Made by a program: the position numbers and the translations under genes
Part shown: one piece after another, positions 8,767 through 18,430 of the stretch
Layout: each line of letters opens with the position of its first letter
How positions within the stretch are numbered: position 1 is the first letter of the stretch
Notes under the pieces: generated by a model
Told to the model about the DNA's origin: nothing
Seen by the model: the letters and a program-made list of their open reading frames with translations, nothing else
Database searches by the model: none
Assembly: GCA_039621445.1 (NCBI GenBank)
Contig: CP154957.1
Location: 15,306,947-15,370,946, forward strand
Length of the DNA: 64,000 nt
Reading direction: 5' to 3'
Origin: Euglena gracilis
Taxonomy: Eukaryota; Euglenida; Euglenophyceae; Euglenales

Positions 8767-9918
8767 CTACTCCATATCGGAGTCGGCCTTTTGGCCTATG
8801 GTGGACTTCCTAGAATAAATTGCGCGTATCGCGCGAATGGCATTCCTGTCTTCCGCCAACTCATCCTCGGTGCTCTCATCCCCCTCCCTGCCCGAAGCCA
8901 GGTCTTTTTCCTCGATAGAGGATATTTTGAAACCAACCCGCTGCCTATTGGCAGAACCGCGATTGGAATCGCGACGACCATGGCTAGGGCGGGGAGAGCG
9001 GGAACGAGGGCACTTGGATGAATGGTGGTCTTTAGACCCACAAAGGGAACAACGGGTTCGCGATTGCGATTGCCTTTTGGCATCATAGCGACGCGGGGAG
9101 CGGTTATCCGCTCGACCGCGGTCGGATCGCGAAGAGGACCCACTTCGCGACCGAGATCGCGAAGAATCGCGATTGGCATCCCGATTGCGGGTAGGGGGAC
9201 GGGGGGACCGACCTCGCGGTTTGAAACCATGTCCGCTATTGCGGTGGGGTGAACGGGAACGCGGTCTTCCATCACCCGATCGGTATCCCGACCGCTGCGA
9301 ATGCGCAGATCGTGAGGAACGCGAACTCCAGGAAGTGAGGGATCCTCGGGGGCTCTTACTGCGCTTTCGCGCTTGGGGGTTCGGACATTCGCGAGACATA
9401 TGTCCCGGTTGATTACACAAAAAGCACACTTTGTCCGAAACTTGGTCAGAAGAGCGCGAATAGCGCGGTTTGGATTCCCGTGTCGGGGATTTGGGGTTTG
9501 AGCGCGGATAGCGCGTTTTGGAATCACTCGATGGTGATTTTGGTGATTTTGGGGAGGTAGTCCTTTGGACTGCATGGACTGAACCGGTGGGTACACCCGC
9601 GGTAGGGTGGTGGTGATATGCCGATTCAATCTGTCCCAGAAGTTGTGATAACTTCATTTGTTTGGAAATATAATTCCATCTCTCATCGAGAGTCAAAATG
9701 TGTCCCGCGAGTTCCTCGCGGTGAATTTCCTTGATGAGTTTGGGGATGTAGCGCAGTAATACCGCATCAAATTGTTCTTTGATTTGCTTTTCCCCTAACT
9801 CATCAACCTCGGCTGCTAATGCAAGCCACTTGGAGTACCACAAGTCTATCGACTTCCATTTGCGGTCCGGGGGGGTGAATTGGCGCCATTTGTTTTCCAG
9901 ACTGATTCTGGAAACCAA
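8767..9918 (-). CDS. Gag C-terminal part: two zinc knuckles around an Arg/Ser-rich region
   Basis: A 383-codon minus frame. Residues 1-100 look like the end of a Ty3-type capsid domain (DLWYSKWLALAAEVDE and so on). The first zinc knuckle is CFLCNQPGHMSREC (residues 165-178, CX2CX4HX4C). A long SR/RS-dipeptide-rich domain (about 185-285) comes next, then a second knuckle CSLCGSKDHHSSKC (290-303) and an acidic tail. Zinc knuckles of nucleocapsid bind genomic RNA. The Arg/Ser-rich insertion between two knuckles is unusual and resembles zinc-knuckle SR splicing factors. It lies directly upstream of pol in the expected position. The link to the capsid frame to its right is broken by a frameshift at about 9.9 kb. 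Confidence 0.82.
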   Translation of the reverse strand: MVSRISLENKWRQFTPPDRKWKSIDLWYSKWLALAAEVDELGEKQIKEQFDAVLLRYIPKLIKEIHREELAGHILTLDERWNYISKQMKLSQLLGQIESAYHHHPTAGVPTGSVHAVQRTTSPKSPKSPSSDSKTRYPRSNPKSPTRESKPRYSRSSDQVSDKVCFLCNQPGHMSRECPNPQARKRSKSPRGSLTSWSSRSSRSAHSQRSGYRSGDGRPRSRSPHRNSGHGFKPRGRSPRPPTRNRDANRDSSRSRSRSGSSSRSDRGRADNRSPRRYDAKRQSQSRTRCSLCGSKDHHSSKCPRSRSPRPSHGRRDSNRGSANRQRVGFKISSIEEKDLASGREGDESTEDELAEDRNAIRAIRAIYSRKSTIGQKADSDME

Positions 9919-10421
9919 ACTGGAGCATGAGGAAGCATATTGCTCACCAATTCTTCAAAAGAAATGCGCCTGCCAATGACCAATTGTCTGGCGCGTTCTT
10001 TTTCATCCCTGGGGAGGCAATCGATGAATTCCATCTTGATTACCTCGGGGTTGTCATCTTGGGTGGGTCCCTTCAAATCCCAATAATATTCCCAATCGCG
10101 GAAAAATTGTTTCCACGTGGTGGGGTCACCGTCCCATTGGGGCTTCACCTTGTTCGCTATCGCGATGGTGCCTTTGAAATCTTTCTGAGAAACCCGTGGC
10201 CCTTCGGTGGTATTCCAGGGGCGTGGGCCCGGGCGCGAAATCGCACCATGTGCAGGTACTCCGGTGGTTGCACCAAGGGTATTGTTCGGGTTATTCTGCG
10301 ATTGCGCATGGAACATACCACTTAGTGTACCATAGGTACCATGCAAATTAGGGGAATCGCGATTGCGCGAATGGTGATGAGGTTTGTCATTTTGGGGTGA
10401 GGGATCACATGGTTGCACCAT
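9846..10421 (-). CDS. Gag capsid-like domain (Ty3 retrotrans_gag type), partial
   Basis: The minus frame contains QWDGDPTTWKQFFRDWEYYW, then EVIKMEFIDCLP and DEKERARQLV. This fits the Ty3 Gag pattern F-x-G-x-(P)xxW-xxFxxxxE followed by a helix and an LxGxA-like turn. Capsid would assemble virus-like particles around element RNA. The first 50 or so residues are Asn/His/Pro-rich. The frame enters from the coiled-coil part at about 10.33-10.42 kb and leaves to the zinc-knuckle frame at about 9.9 kb, so gag is split into three pieces here. Confidence 0.7.
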   Translation of the reverse strand: MVQPCDPSPQNDKPHHHSRNRDSPNLHGTYGTLSGMFHAQSQNNPNNTLGATTGVPAHGAISRPGPRPWNTTEGPRVSQKDFKGTIAIANKVKPQWDGDPTTWKQFFRDWEYYWDLKGPTQDDNPEVIKMEFIDCLPRDEKERARQLVIGRRISFEELVSNMLPHAPVWFPESVWKTNGANSPPRTANGSR

Positions 10422-11701
10422 TGGTGATAGTAAGCGATGTTGGGAGGTGTGACCAATACCCGGTGTGGGGTGCGGATCATACCACGAATAAGTTCGGATT
10501 CCCGAATCTCTTGATTTAAGAGGGGGGTGGGTCTGGTTTTCGCTTGAAAACCCGACTCATCATCCGAAAACTCGTCCATTGGGACTGGTAATGCTAGTGG
10601 GGGAACCACCGCATGAGCGGAAACGCGATTTGGTGGCAATGTGCCTGTGGACTCGGGAATTGGTGCGCGAATAGCGCTTTTGGAGCTGGAAGATGCGGCA
10701 AGTGTGCCAACCATACCCGATTGCGGGTTTTGGTGGATGGAACGCAGTTGTGCGTGAATTTGGTCCAAATTTGTTGCAAATTCATGCACACTTTGCTCCA
10801 AATGGTCAACAACCTGCCAATTGTCGGTTATCCGACCCACATCCTCCTGCAAACGCTTAATCCGCCTACGGTATGAGGATAGTTCATCCAAAAGCGGGAT
10901 TTTGTCAGAAATTGACTGAAAATCGTGCGAAATTGCACCAAACCCAGTGTCCAATTCCTGTACTCTTGTCACCAAAGTGCGCATCGCACTGGAAATGGCC
11001 TCCAATTGTGGAGATGGCTTGGTGGGGTGGTCCGAATGCGGACTTTTGACCTTTTCAGCCATTGGCTGTTCCATCAAGACAGAAACTTGCGCGGATAGCG
11101 CGGTAATGTCATTTTGCAGTTTTGTGACATCCTGCTTCACCGTTTTCTCGGTGTTCATGAGACTGTCACAAAATCCTTGCATGATTTGGTGATTTTCCGC
11201 GCGCATTTCAGCGCAAATCTTGTCCAAGTGTGTTTTTGGGAGTGTGGGGGTAGGTGTTGGTAACGGCAATGTGCCTTGGGGTGGTGATTGCACCTGAAGC
11301 ATTTTTGTGCTCATTTCTTGCATGCGTTTGTGCAAATCCGCTATCGCGGTTTGAATGCCGGTAACATCCGGGATCCTACCAGCTACTTCCGCATAGCGGG
11401 TGTGTAACTTAGCCAATGAGGCTTCAATGTTACCAACATCTTGTTGTAACTGTTTGTGCAAATCGGACATGGTGGCCTTGAGTCCACTAATATCCGGTGT
11501 TGGTGCACGGGTTGCCGCATTGCGGTTTTGCAAATCCGCGATTGCGGTTCGGAATTCCATTGTGTCATTTTGCCACTGTTGCTGCAAATTCTCAATCCTA
11601 CTCGCGATATTCGCGATTTGGGTGTGAAAACTTGCAATTTCAGCGGGAATCGCATCACAATGGCAAGATTTCTGCTCCAATCGGGAAAGTCTTTCCTCCA
11701 A
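10322..11701 (-). CDS. Coiled-coil N-terminal Gag region
   Basis: This 459-codon frame is dominated by helical, heptad-like sequence (MEERLSRLEQ, then repeated TAIADLxxR and MSDLHKQLQQDVGNIEASL segments), a typical long coiled coil. Later come Ser/Pro-rich linkers and a short end in MVPMVH. The codon at 11701 is TTG, not ATG, and the frame is the same as that of the preceding ORF with one TAA between them, so this is probably not an independent start. Coiled coils of this kind often drive Gag multimerisation; here that is inference. Confidence 0.65.
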   Translation of the reverse strand: MEERLSRLEQKSCHCDAIPAEIASFHTQIANIASRIENLQQQWQNDTMEFRTAIADLQNRNAATRAPTPDISGLKATMSDLHKQLQQDVGNIEASLAKLHTRYAEVAGRIPDVTGIQTAIADLHKRMQEMSTKMLQVQSPPQGTLPLPTPTPTLPKTHLDKICAEMRAENHQIMQGFCDSLMNTEKTVKQDVTKLQNDITALSAQVSVLMEQPMAEKVKSPHSDHPTKPSPQLEAISSAMRTLVTRVQELDTGFGAISHDFQSISDKIPLLDELSSYRRRIKRLQEDVGRITDNWQVVDHLEQSVHEFATNLDQIHAQLRSIHQNPQSGMVGTLAASSSSKSAIRAPIPESTGTLPPNRVSAHAVVPPLALPVPMDEFSDDESGFQAKTRPTPLLNQEIRESELIRGMIRTPHRVLVTPPNIAYYHQWCNHVIPHPKMTNLITIRAIAIPLICMVPMVH

Positions 11702-11704
11702 TTG

Positions 11705-12826
11705 TTACACATACGTGCGGGGGGCAAAACTTTCATTGGCTTGGGCAGAAAAGTGGGTAAAATTCGCGGAATCACCGCTCAGTTGGAAAATGCGCTGTTG
11801 CGCTTCCTGAAATGCGGTTGCAAGTGTGGAGAATTGCTCCATGGTAATAAATTGTCCCAAATCGGGATTTTTGATGGGGGGCTCATGCAACTTTTGCTGC
11901 AATTGTGGAAAAATTGCCGTAATTGGCTCTAATTGATGAGACAAAGCTTGCAAACTATGTTGCATGTTGGAGAAAATCGCATCATTGCGGGATTGTGTTT
12001 CACACATGGCTTCACTCACTTTTTGGAAGTGTTGTGGCAAGTATGCCTGCAAATGTATGTCTAAACCTTGTCGCAAAGTTGCTAGGTCCACATTGGTGGA
12101 TTGAAAGTTTGTTTGGTAATATTGACCAACATCACGCACATAACTCCAAAGGTAATTGAGCTTGTGCTCTACAACCTTTTGGTTGTTCTCATCAAAATCC
12201 AGAACCTTGTTAAGTGTCATAGCGCAATCCGCTACACAAGTGTGGACGTGGGAAATTTGCCGCGTTAGCGGGTGGTCCACTGGAAGATTTGCGACTATGC
12301 GCTGAATTACGGTGATGGGTTGAGGGGAAATATTTTCCAACTCTTCCGCATCACTGCTCATGGACTCGGAGGGGCTTGTATAAGCGGGAACCGTTAAACG
12401 TATCTCCCGGTGCCATGGTAATGCAGGGAAAGAACCCGTATCGGGTGGTGCGGGCAATTGTCCAATCGGACTTGTGGGGGGAAGCATAGGGGGGGGCTGA
12501 AAGAAACATGGTGTTTCTAATCCACCCTCACCAAAAATTTGCCGTGGCGTATCCGCCTCAGAGTCAAATGTGCCTATCGGCACCAGTGCGAGATCTCGCT
12601 GGGGGGAATGGGTGTTAGCCGATCGGCTTTCCAACAAAAGGGGTTCTGCCTGTTGGGCATGGGGTTGTGAATGCTCAATAGAGCTGGTCAATGGTGCTGC
12701 AGGTTCAAGTCCACGAAGTGAACCAATCAATGCAGCGTAGTCGATGGGAGTTGTGCTCTGCATTTTTAAGGCAAAAACGCAAAAACCAAATGTAGATTGT
12801 GGGGTAAAATGCAGGAACAAGTGCAA
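11705..12826 (-). CDS. N-terminal Gag region before an in-frame stop
   Basis: A 373-codon minus frame with ATG at 12826 and a second ATG 20 codons on. It has a Pro-rich, disordered first half, then helical Gln-rich sequence (FQEAQQRIFQLSG and others). It ends at TAA 11705-11707, and the same frame continues for a further 460 codons. The bases after the TAA are CAATTG, one base from the CARYYA context that promotes stop readthrough in some plant viruses. No domain recognised; assigned to Gag by position and by the continuing coiled coil. Confidence 0.6.
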   Translation of the reverse strand: MHLFLHFTPQSTFGFCVFALKMQSTTPIDYAALIGSLRGLEPAAPLTSSIEHSQPHAQQAEPLLLESRSANTHSPQRDLALVPIGTFDSEADTPRQIFGEGGLETPCFFQPPPMLPPTSPIGQLPAPPDTGSFPALPWHREIRLTVPAYTSPSESMSSDAEELENISPQPITVIQRIVANLPVDHPLTRQISHVHTCVADCAMTLNKVLDFDENNQKVVEHKLNYLWSYVRDVGQYYQTNFQSTNVDLATLRQGLDIHLQAYLPQHFQKVSEAMCETQSRNDAIFSNMQHSLQALSHQLEPITAIFPQLQQKLHEPPIKNPDLGQFITMEQFSTLATAFQEAQQRIFQLSGDSANFTHFSAQANESFAPRTYV

Positions 12827-13382
12827 AAAGAGGGGATAGTATAAAAAGTAAGCAGAGACCCGAACTCTGAGGTTTGAAGCAGCGTATACTGCGAACCGTC
12901 AGAGGACGTGTCCGTGCGTACGGCTTTGGCCGGAAACGGCTTGTAGTGCCTGTGGTCGCCTATAGGCGGGGCACCACACGACCGTTTGCGGTCAAAAGGA
13001 TCGAAAAACCTAGACTGCTACCAAGTGTACGTCCTACCTCTATGCTTTCGCCCTTTGGTGCGCAGAAAAAGATATAGGTAGGAGTAACAAGGAAAATATA
13101 AAATAAATATAAAAGTTGTATTGCCCTTTTCCCCAATTAAGAGGCAGAGCACAAGACGCTGTGGGAAGCCCTATGGGCTACGGAAATCAATGCCAAGTTC
13201 TTGGCTGTCCTTTTAGGACTTGTTTGATAATGTCAAACTTGAAAATTGAAAGTAGAAAAGAATACCACCTGCAGAAAGGAGGTCACGTGATCACGTGTGA
13301 TCGTGATCACGATTATCCCTAAGCTCTGCCACAATCCTAATTCTGAGACTATGCTCAGCATTCAGATTGTGGATGAGCAGTT
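12827..13382. other. Non-coding stretch between Ty3 element and LINE
   Basis: No protein-like frame was seen. It would hold the 5' leader or LTR of the Ty3 element (minus strand) and the 3' end of the LINE. I found no matching direct repeat at the left end of the Ty3 element. Micro-hairpins are dense: 12912-12923, 12929-12940 (GCCG-GAAA-CGGC), 12957-12968, 13167-13179, 13192-13205, 13207-13219 and 13222-13238. Confidence 0.5.
13284..13313. repeat. Two adjacent 14-bp perfect palindromes
   Basis: CACGTGATCACGTG at 13284-13297 and ATCGTGATCACGAT at 13300-13313 are each self-complementary. They sit just beyond the stop of the LINE ORF and mark the right end of the hairpin-rich compartment. CACGTG is an E-box core, but a regulatory role is only a guess. 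Confidence 0.8.
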
Positions 13383-16010
13383 CTATGGCGAACCACAGAA
13401 CTGGGATCGTGCCTGGTACACAATTGAACCCAGTGAACCTGTTGATACTGTTTGCAGGACCTCCGAGAAAGCCTTGATCAATACTTCATACAATCCCACA
13501 CATCCAACAATGTGCCTGGGCAAAAAACCGACCTCGGCATGACAAAACTGACATTCCACATTGTAATGAGCACTCCGAGACAAAAAGGGCACAGAACGCA
13601 GGTAGGCTGCCACTTTGTGCATGACCAATGGAAAATCACTTGATAAAACCAACTTTTTCCAAGTCAGACGACAAAAGGCACCAGCATTCAGGGTGGCGAA
13701 AGCGACTGAATCACGGAAAGTGCACAGTTCGTAGAGCTTGGTCACAAATCTCTTCAAGGAAACGATCAAGCCTTCCATCCAAAACAAAGGAAAGGGGGGG
13801 TCCTCCAGAGAAGAGAGCATATCAGCCAAAGGGAAACCAGCCGATTCCACATGAGTTGAGCCCCAACCAGCCAAATAATCTGCCCGGTTCTGCCACGAAC
13901 ATGCCAATCCTTGAGAGAGTGAATCGTGTTCCGCCTGAAGCCACCCCTCCGTGATATGATCCCAAACCGGCAAACCCAAAATCATCTTTGCCCAACGGTC
14001 CACCCAAGGAGAGACTTTCACCCATTGTGTGAAGTTGCAAAGTTGTACGGATGAGTAGTCACACAACAGTACTATCTTGCCCCGGAAGAAGCGCACCAGC
14101 CAAACTGCCAAAAGCTTCCCCATCCATTCCAGATCAGTGGAACAAGCTGCCACAGAACAGAACCCCCACGAGATCTCTTGATAAACAATGCCATCCGTGA
14201 TGACAACACCCAACCCCGCTCGTTGAAGATCGAACACACCATCCTGCAGAGAGACTAGCGAAGCATCCGTTGTGATATATAGTACGGAGGCATGCTGAAG
14301 TGAAAGGCAAAGGCTGGGAAGGCATGGGGAAAAAAATGAGGCTGTAACAACCTCGGAGAGATCATATTGGGTAAATAAAGAACAAATCAAAGCATAGTCA
14401 CTCTGCACACCGGAGTCATCCCTAGATTGACGCATCACGAATCTACAGAAATTGTTCCTACCATCGATTGCTTCGAAGTAACCCAAAATAAATTGGAGTC
14501 GGGCTCGATGAGTCACATTTGGAAAGCCCCAACCAAAATGTGCTATGGGGAGAGTCATCAGTGAAATGGGGTTGTCTGGGGGGAAGGAAAGGTATGCACG
14601 TATTACTTGATTAAGGAAAGGTTGTACTTTCATCAAAATTGATGATGGAACAAAACAGCCCCGGGAGGAATAATCCAGTATTGATATCGCATACGCTATT
14701 GTACAACGTAAAGTCAACAGGAAATTTGGATTCAACTTCTTTATGAATTGCCGCAATTTTTGTAAGCGTATTTTGATTCTGGGGAGTAGGGAAGGATTTA
14801 TAGCACCAGGTTGCATTGATAACCCCACCATCAAAGGAACTTCACACACAGACTGCACCCACTGATCATTGATGGCAACTTCGGATCGAAAAGTACAAAT
14901 GGAACCATCGGCACAGCGTTTCAAAGCAACATACTTCAATTTTTGCAAGTTATTGATTGCACACGCTTCCTGTGAGATAGCATTCGCAACTCGTGCCGCA
15001 ATAGCCAAATCATTCGCACAGGGGCTGACCCACCGGCGATCGTCACTACAGATAAATTCACATAGGGGTAAGCCGTTGTGACACAACGTACTTTGAAATG
15101 ATTTCATGAAGGTTATGTTCCTCCCAACGCCAATTAGGTTGTAAGCGGTCGGGGCAAATTTGCAACCTTGTGACAGGCCATCCCCTGTCTTCATCGGTTG
15201 TGTCAAACCCTCATGTGTTAGAAGGCGAATTCTCTGGGTGGCGTAAAACCGATGAGCCCAACTACCAAAAGCACATTGGCCTTTCCACATTTGATCCAAC
15301 AATGCCAAATCCTCCCGAACAGGAGTATCAAAAGCTCCCGATTCATCACCATCCAAAATGTGGGCCTCTGATGTTTCCTTCAAACACAGCAAAATTGTGG
15401 ACCTTAATGCAAAGGCAAGCATAAAAGGAGTCACTTCCTTCCGATAAGAGTAGAGGTTGGATGTGAAAGAACCATCCATTTCAGCGCGAAAACTTGCCTC
15501 TAAATGAACTGACCCAGCCTCCACACGGTTTATGGCGGATCCGAGTTTGATGGGCCGATAGGAAATGAACAAATGTTGCGGACCACCCTTGGGAATGGCC
15601 AATTGAATGACTTCGTTGCTCAGAACCTTTGGGAGACCCCGTAGAAGAAACACATAATGGCTCAAAGCCACCATGCCTGCCAAGGTAAAGTGCTGTAGAA
15701 CTGCCATGGGGAGCGAATCCAATGAAGTGGCATTGGAACCTCCGCAACGCAGAGACTCTGTGATGCCTCGGATGGAATCAAAGCGTCGCATTGGCCGAGC
15801 CAAAAGATGCAGGCGCCGACTCATGAGATCATTGTTCCATAACCCTTCACGGCGGGCCTCAAATAGATGAAAGAAAGAGGGATCATCCTGTGGAAGATTT
15901 GATACAACATCAAGGTCTGCATACAAATGACCCACATAAACCCCGATTGGCATGATACATTTTAAATTGACTGATGATTTCCTCTTCCGAAGTCTTGCCA
16001 CTTTGCCCAT
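13383..16010 (-). pseudogene. LINE reverse transcriptase, RNase H and terminal CCHC-like motif
   Basis: The 875-codon frame contains RT motifs: DGDESGAFDT (about 15322-15355, first catalytic Asp), GLSQGCKFAP (about 15151-15180) and PCANDLAIAA (about 14996-15024). The last corresponds to (F/Y)ADD but reads CAND: the first Asp is Asn (codon AAT, one transition from GAT), which should abolish polymerisation. RNase H follows with ITTDAS, DLEWMGKLLAVW, LLCDYSSV and NRADYLAG. The C-terminus has a CX2C-X8-H-X4-C motif (CQFCHAEVGFLPRHIVGC), common at LINE ends. The start is not a true initiation site; the protein continues from the linker frame upstream. Confidence 0.85.
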
Positions 16011-16335
16011 CCTCCCCCCGGCCAGAAGCTAATTTGGGATACGGCCCCGGCTTTTTGGAACATGTGTTGATCAATTTTGTTGTTAAGGAGGCTGGGCTGA
16101 TTTGCAAAACGACTTCATGGCTGAGTTGCAAACCAGCCAAAAAACGATGCTCCACACATTTGCTCCGCCATTGCATGAGAAGATCACTCGAGCGGCGGTC
16201 GGCACATGCCAACCCCAATTGTATGAGAGACTTAGCCGAGGAGTGTTGATCATAGGGAGCAAAAACTCTATCAGCCAAAAACCAGTAAACACGGAGCCAC
16301 GGGTTGGGATGTGCACCCCTTGACCACGCAACCAA
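15910..16335 (-). pseudogene. LINE linker between endonuclease and RT, shifted frame
   Basis: A 141-codon minus frame bridges the endonuclease and RT frames. Its sequence (WLRVYWFLADRVFAPYDQH, then VVLQISPASLTTKLINTC) continues the endonuclease frame after a frameshift near 16330 and gives way to the RT frame near 15970-16010. It is a connecting segment without known catalytic residues. Confidence 0.6.
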
Positions 16336-18422
16336 AACCAGAAAAATGACAAAAGTATTGCCACCTGTTGAATTTTTGAAGCGGGGACATTAGCAAACTG
16401 ATACCTCTTCCAGGAAGGAGAATTAGAAAAAACATGTGGTATAATGAGGTCGTTAACCACACAATCATGGGAAGACGGACCCGGAATTAGGCCATGCCAC
16501 TTGAGGGGGAAAAAATCACTCGCATATATATAATCAATCTCTGTGTCGGAAAGCCGATTACCTGCTCGTGTGTGATTTGTGTGGAGCCCCATAGGATACG
16601 GTATCCTCAAACCCGGGACACCGAAAGCACGTGTGGAGTGTTCCATCAACGTATGTGCTGTCCGGTGTATGTTGAAATCACCCGCCACCAGACAGCCTGC
16701 TTTGGACTTATGAATCAAAGTACCCATCAAATGCATTTCCTCCACCTTTTGTTTCATGTTGAAAGAAGGGTCAAGATGCACATTGATCAAAAGGAAAGAT
16801 GAAGAACCCACGTGAAACCCCAGAGCTAACCAAGATCTACAATCATGGAGAATCATAGGGGAGGATCGCGATGCAGAATTGGGACACAACACTCTTCGAT
16901 GCACCATAATACACAAGCCTTGACCACAATCACGGAATGCACTGAGGAATATAACATATCGGCGAAAAGCAATCTCGTCCCGAGGGTCGGTCTCCCACAA
17001 TTCCTGAAGAAAAATGAAGTCTGGATCCAAAAGTGACATCAAATCACAAACCGCAGGTAGCGAGAAACCACCCCCACAATTCAAATCCATGATCCTCCAA
17101 CAACCAGGATTTCGAGTATTGGTGACATCAACTAGCGGGGGCAGTTTTGCATCCAATTCCTTCACCCAAAACCTGAGATCAGGGGGCGGTGGCTGTTCCG
17201 GGGTGCAGTCAAACAAAAAACGAGGAGTGACTGGTAACACAAATTTTAGGGGAAGACCATAAGGATTCCAACGAGACTGTTGAGCAAAAACTTTGTTGGC
17301 AGAAGTTTGTCCCTTATCCAAACGGATGCACAACGCACTCTTGACAAAAAAAGGCAGTGTGTTTGTCAGAATTTTGATGTTTTCTGCCTTGGGCCTTCCA
17401 CATTGTGAGCACAAAGAAGAGTATATGCACCGCACTTCCTCATTGATCAGGGGAGGGATGGGAAAATTAGGAGGAGGAGGCATAACCTTGGGAATCGAAA
17501 AGAACACCAAAAAGGCATCATCATTGATGATAGGAGGGGACACGTAGACCCCACCCGTCGACAGAAGGCGAGGCCTGCTAAGGAGAACTTTAGCCCATTT
17601 GCTCGCCACCGACGACAACATGGTGGACCAAGTGGCTGAGATCTGTTGCAGCCCTTTGAGGATGAATTTCAAAGCATCCGACCCATCCACATCACCCATT
17701 AAGGATGTTGTTTGTGTGTCGCACGGAATATAGAAAAACGAACTACTCAAACAGCCCGGACACAAACTATCAGCCGAAAAAACAGACCCGCAATTCCAAC
17801 ATCCCTTGGCATCGCATGTCTTTTCAAAATAGAAACCATGGTTGTCCACACAGTCCAATCTCTGCACTATTTCTTTGAGGAAATCAACTTTGACCTGATT
17901 ATTTGTGCTGATTATGGCGGGGCCAAAAAGATGAAGGAAATCCTGGGGGATGTAGGCTGCCGGAGGAAGAGGAGGGATCCACAACCAATTGTAGAAACGA
18001 CCAACATCAGGAGCATAATGTGTGAAAACCGGCATGATATCATCCAAAGAGGCTGGTAATTTGGCGAAAGGCGAACTCGCGAAAGAGTCAACCGTGGAAG
18101 GTGAGAATGATGGCGGAGTCGGAGGGGGACTCGGGATGGGATGCACACCAACACGTGCTAGTACTGGTGTTGACGAAGTGGGCGAGAGAATTGGACGGGA
18201 TCCGGCCTCGATCCTGGGTCTTTTCGCTGCGGAACTCCGAAAATCGATGTAAGGTTCCCCTTCTGGAGTGCGCCCACGGATTCTGAAAGATAACCCAGAA
18301 GCCAACTTCACTTCCGCCATGTCCGAAGTCCGAAATAACTCACGATATTCATAACATGGAATCGTGACGTGACAAAAACCACGATCAACGTTCATTGGTG
18401 TGACCACATCCATAGAATCCAA
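16083..18422 (-). pseudogene. LINE N-terminal region and APE-type endonuclease
   Basis: A 779-codon frame; the first true ATG is at about 18413, as the codon at 18422 is TTG. The N-terminal 300 residues are Pro/Ser-rich with clustered cysteines (CDAKGCWNCGS, then LCPGC), a possible zinc site. The APE/exonuclease III-like endonuclease follows: DLNCGG, FLQELW (about 17000), LVAGDFNIH (about 16670), TEIDYIYAS and SSHDC, matching the Asn, Glu, Asp-x-Asn and Asp-His active-site positions. This enzyme nicks target DNA to prime reverse transcription. The final 80 or so residues are out of frame with the homology. Confidence 0.85.
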
Positions 18423-18430
18423 AACCTATA

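Larger units (their letters stand above)
3790..12826 (-). mobile_element. Ty3/gypsy chromovirus-type LTR retrotransposon, decayed
   Basis: On the minus strand the order is Gag-like region, zinc knuckles, aspartic protease, RT, RNase H, integrase (HHCC and DDE core) and chromodomain relic. PR-RT-RH-INT order is that of Ty3/gypsy (Metaviridae); a C-terminal chromodomain marks the chromovirus clade. I could not find a direct repeat pair to call as LTRs on either side, so the limits given are only the outer coding limits. Frameshifts occur near 10.4, 9.9, 4.9 and 4.1 kb and in the chromodomain, while the protease-RT-RH frame is uninterrupted for 1328 codons. Confidence 0.85.
1..13320. repeat. Compartment dense in perfect micro-hairpins
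   Basis: Short perfect inverted repeats (arms 4-13, loop 2-5 nt) recur throughout coding and non-coding DNA here. Examples checked base by base: 391-406 (arms GTTCCGC), 432-452 (ACAGGTGCC, loop TGT), 453-472 (CTTTTCCG, loop TAAT), 493-515 (CTTCAACCA), 581-594, 598-610, 906-920 (GAGTAC, loop TGC), 1837-1848, 2778-2796 (ATCGCGAA, loop AAA), 3446-3475 (13-bp arms), 8233-8245, 9295-9308, 9680-9692, 9705-9721, 12434-12446 (ACCCG, loop TAT), 12546-12557, 12929-12940, 12957-12968, 13167-13179, 13192-13205 and 13222-13238. Loops are often TAT, TATC, AAT or ATA. The LINE starting at 13383 did not show this on inspection, so the signal is confined to this block. Cause unknown. Confidence 0.75.
13383..18422 (-). 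mobile_element. LINE (non-LTR retrotransposon), APE endonuclease, RT and RNase H type
   Basis: Minus-strand order is zinc-like N-terminus, APE endonuclease, RT, RNase H and C-terminal Cys/His motif. RNase H-bearing LINEs belong to the I, R1/Tad and related groups. The polyprotein is split by frame changes near 16.33 and 15.97-16.01 kb. No poly(A) tail or target-site duplication was found by eye. It abuts the Ty3 compartment on the left and the host gene region on the right. Confidence 0.88.

Noticed and set aside
3842-13080. LTRs flanking the Ty3 element
   Set aside because: I compared the sequence right of 12826 with that left of the chromodomain and saw no shared direct repeat, so no LTR was called.
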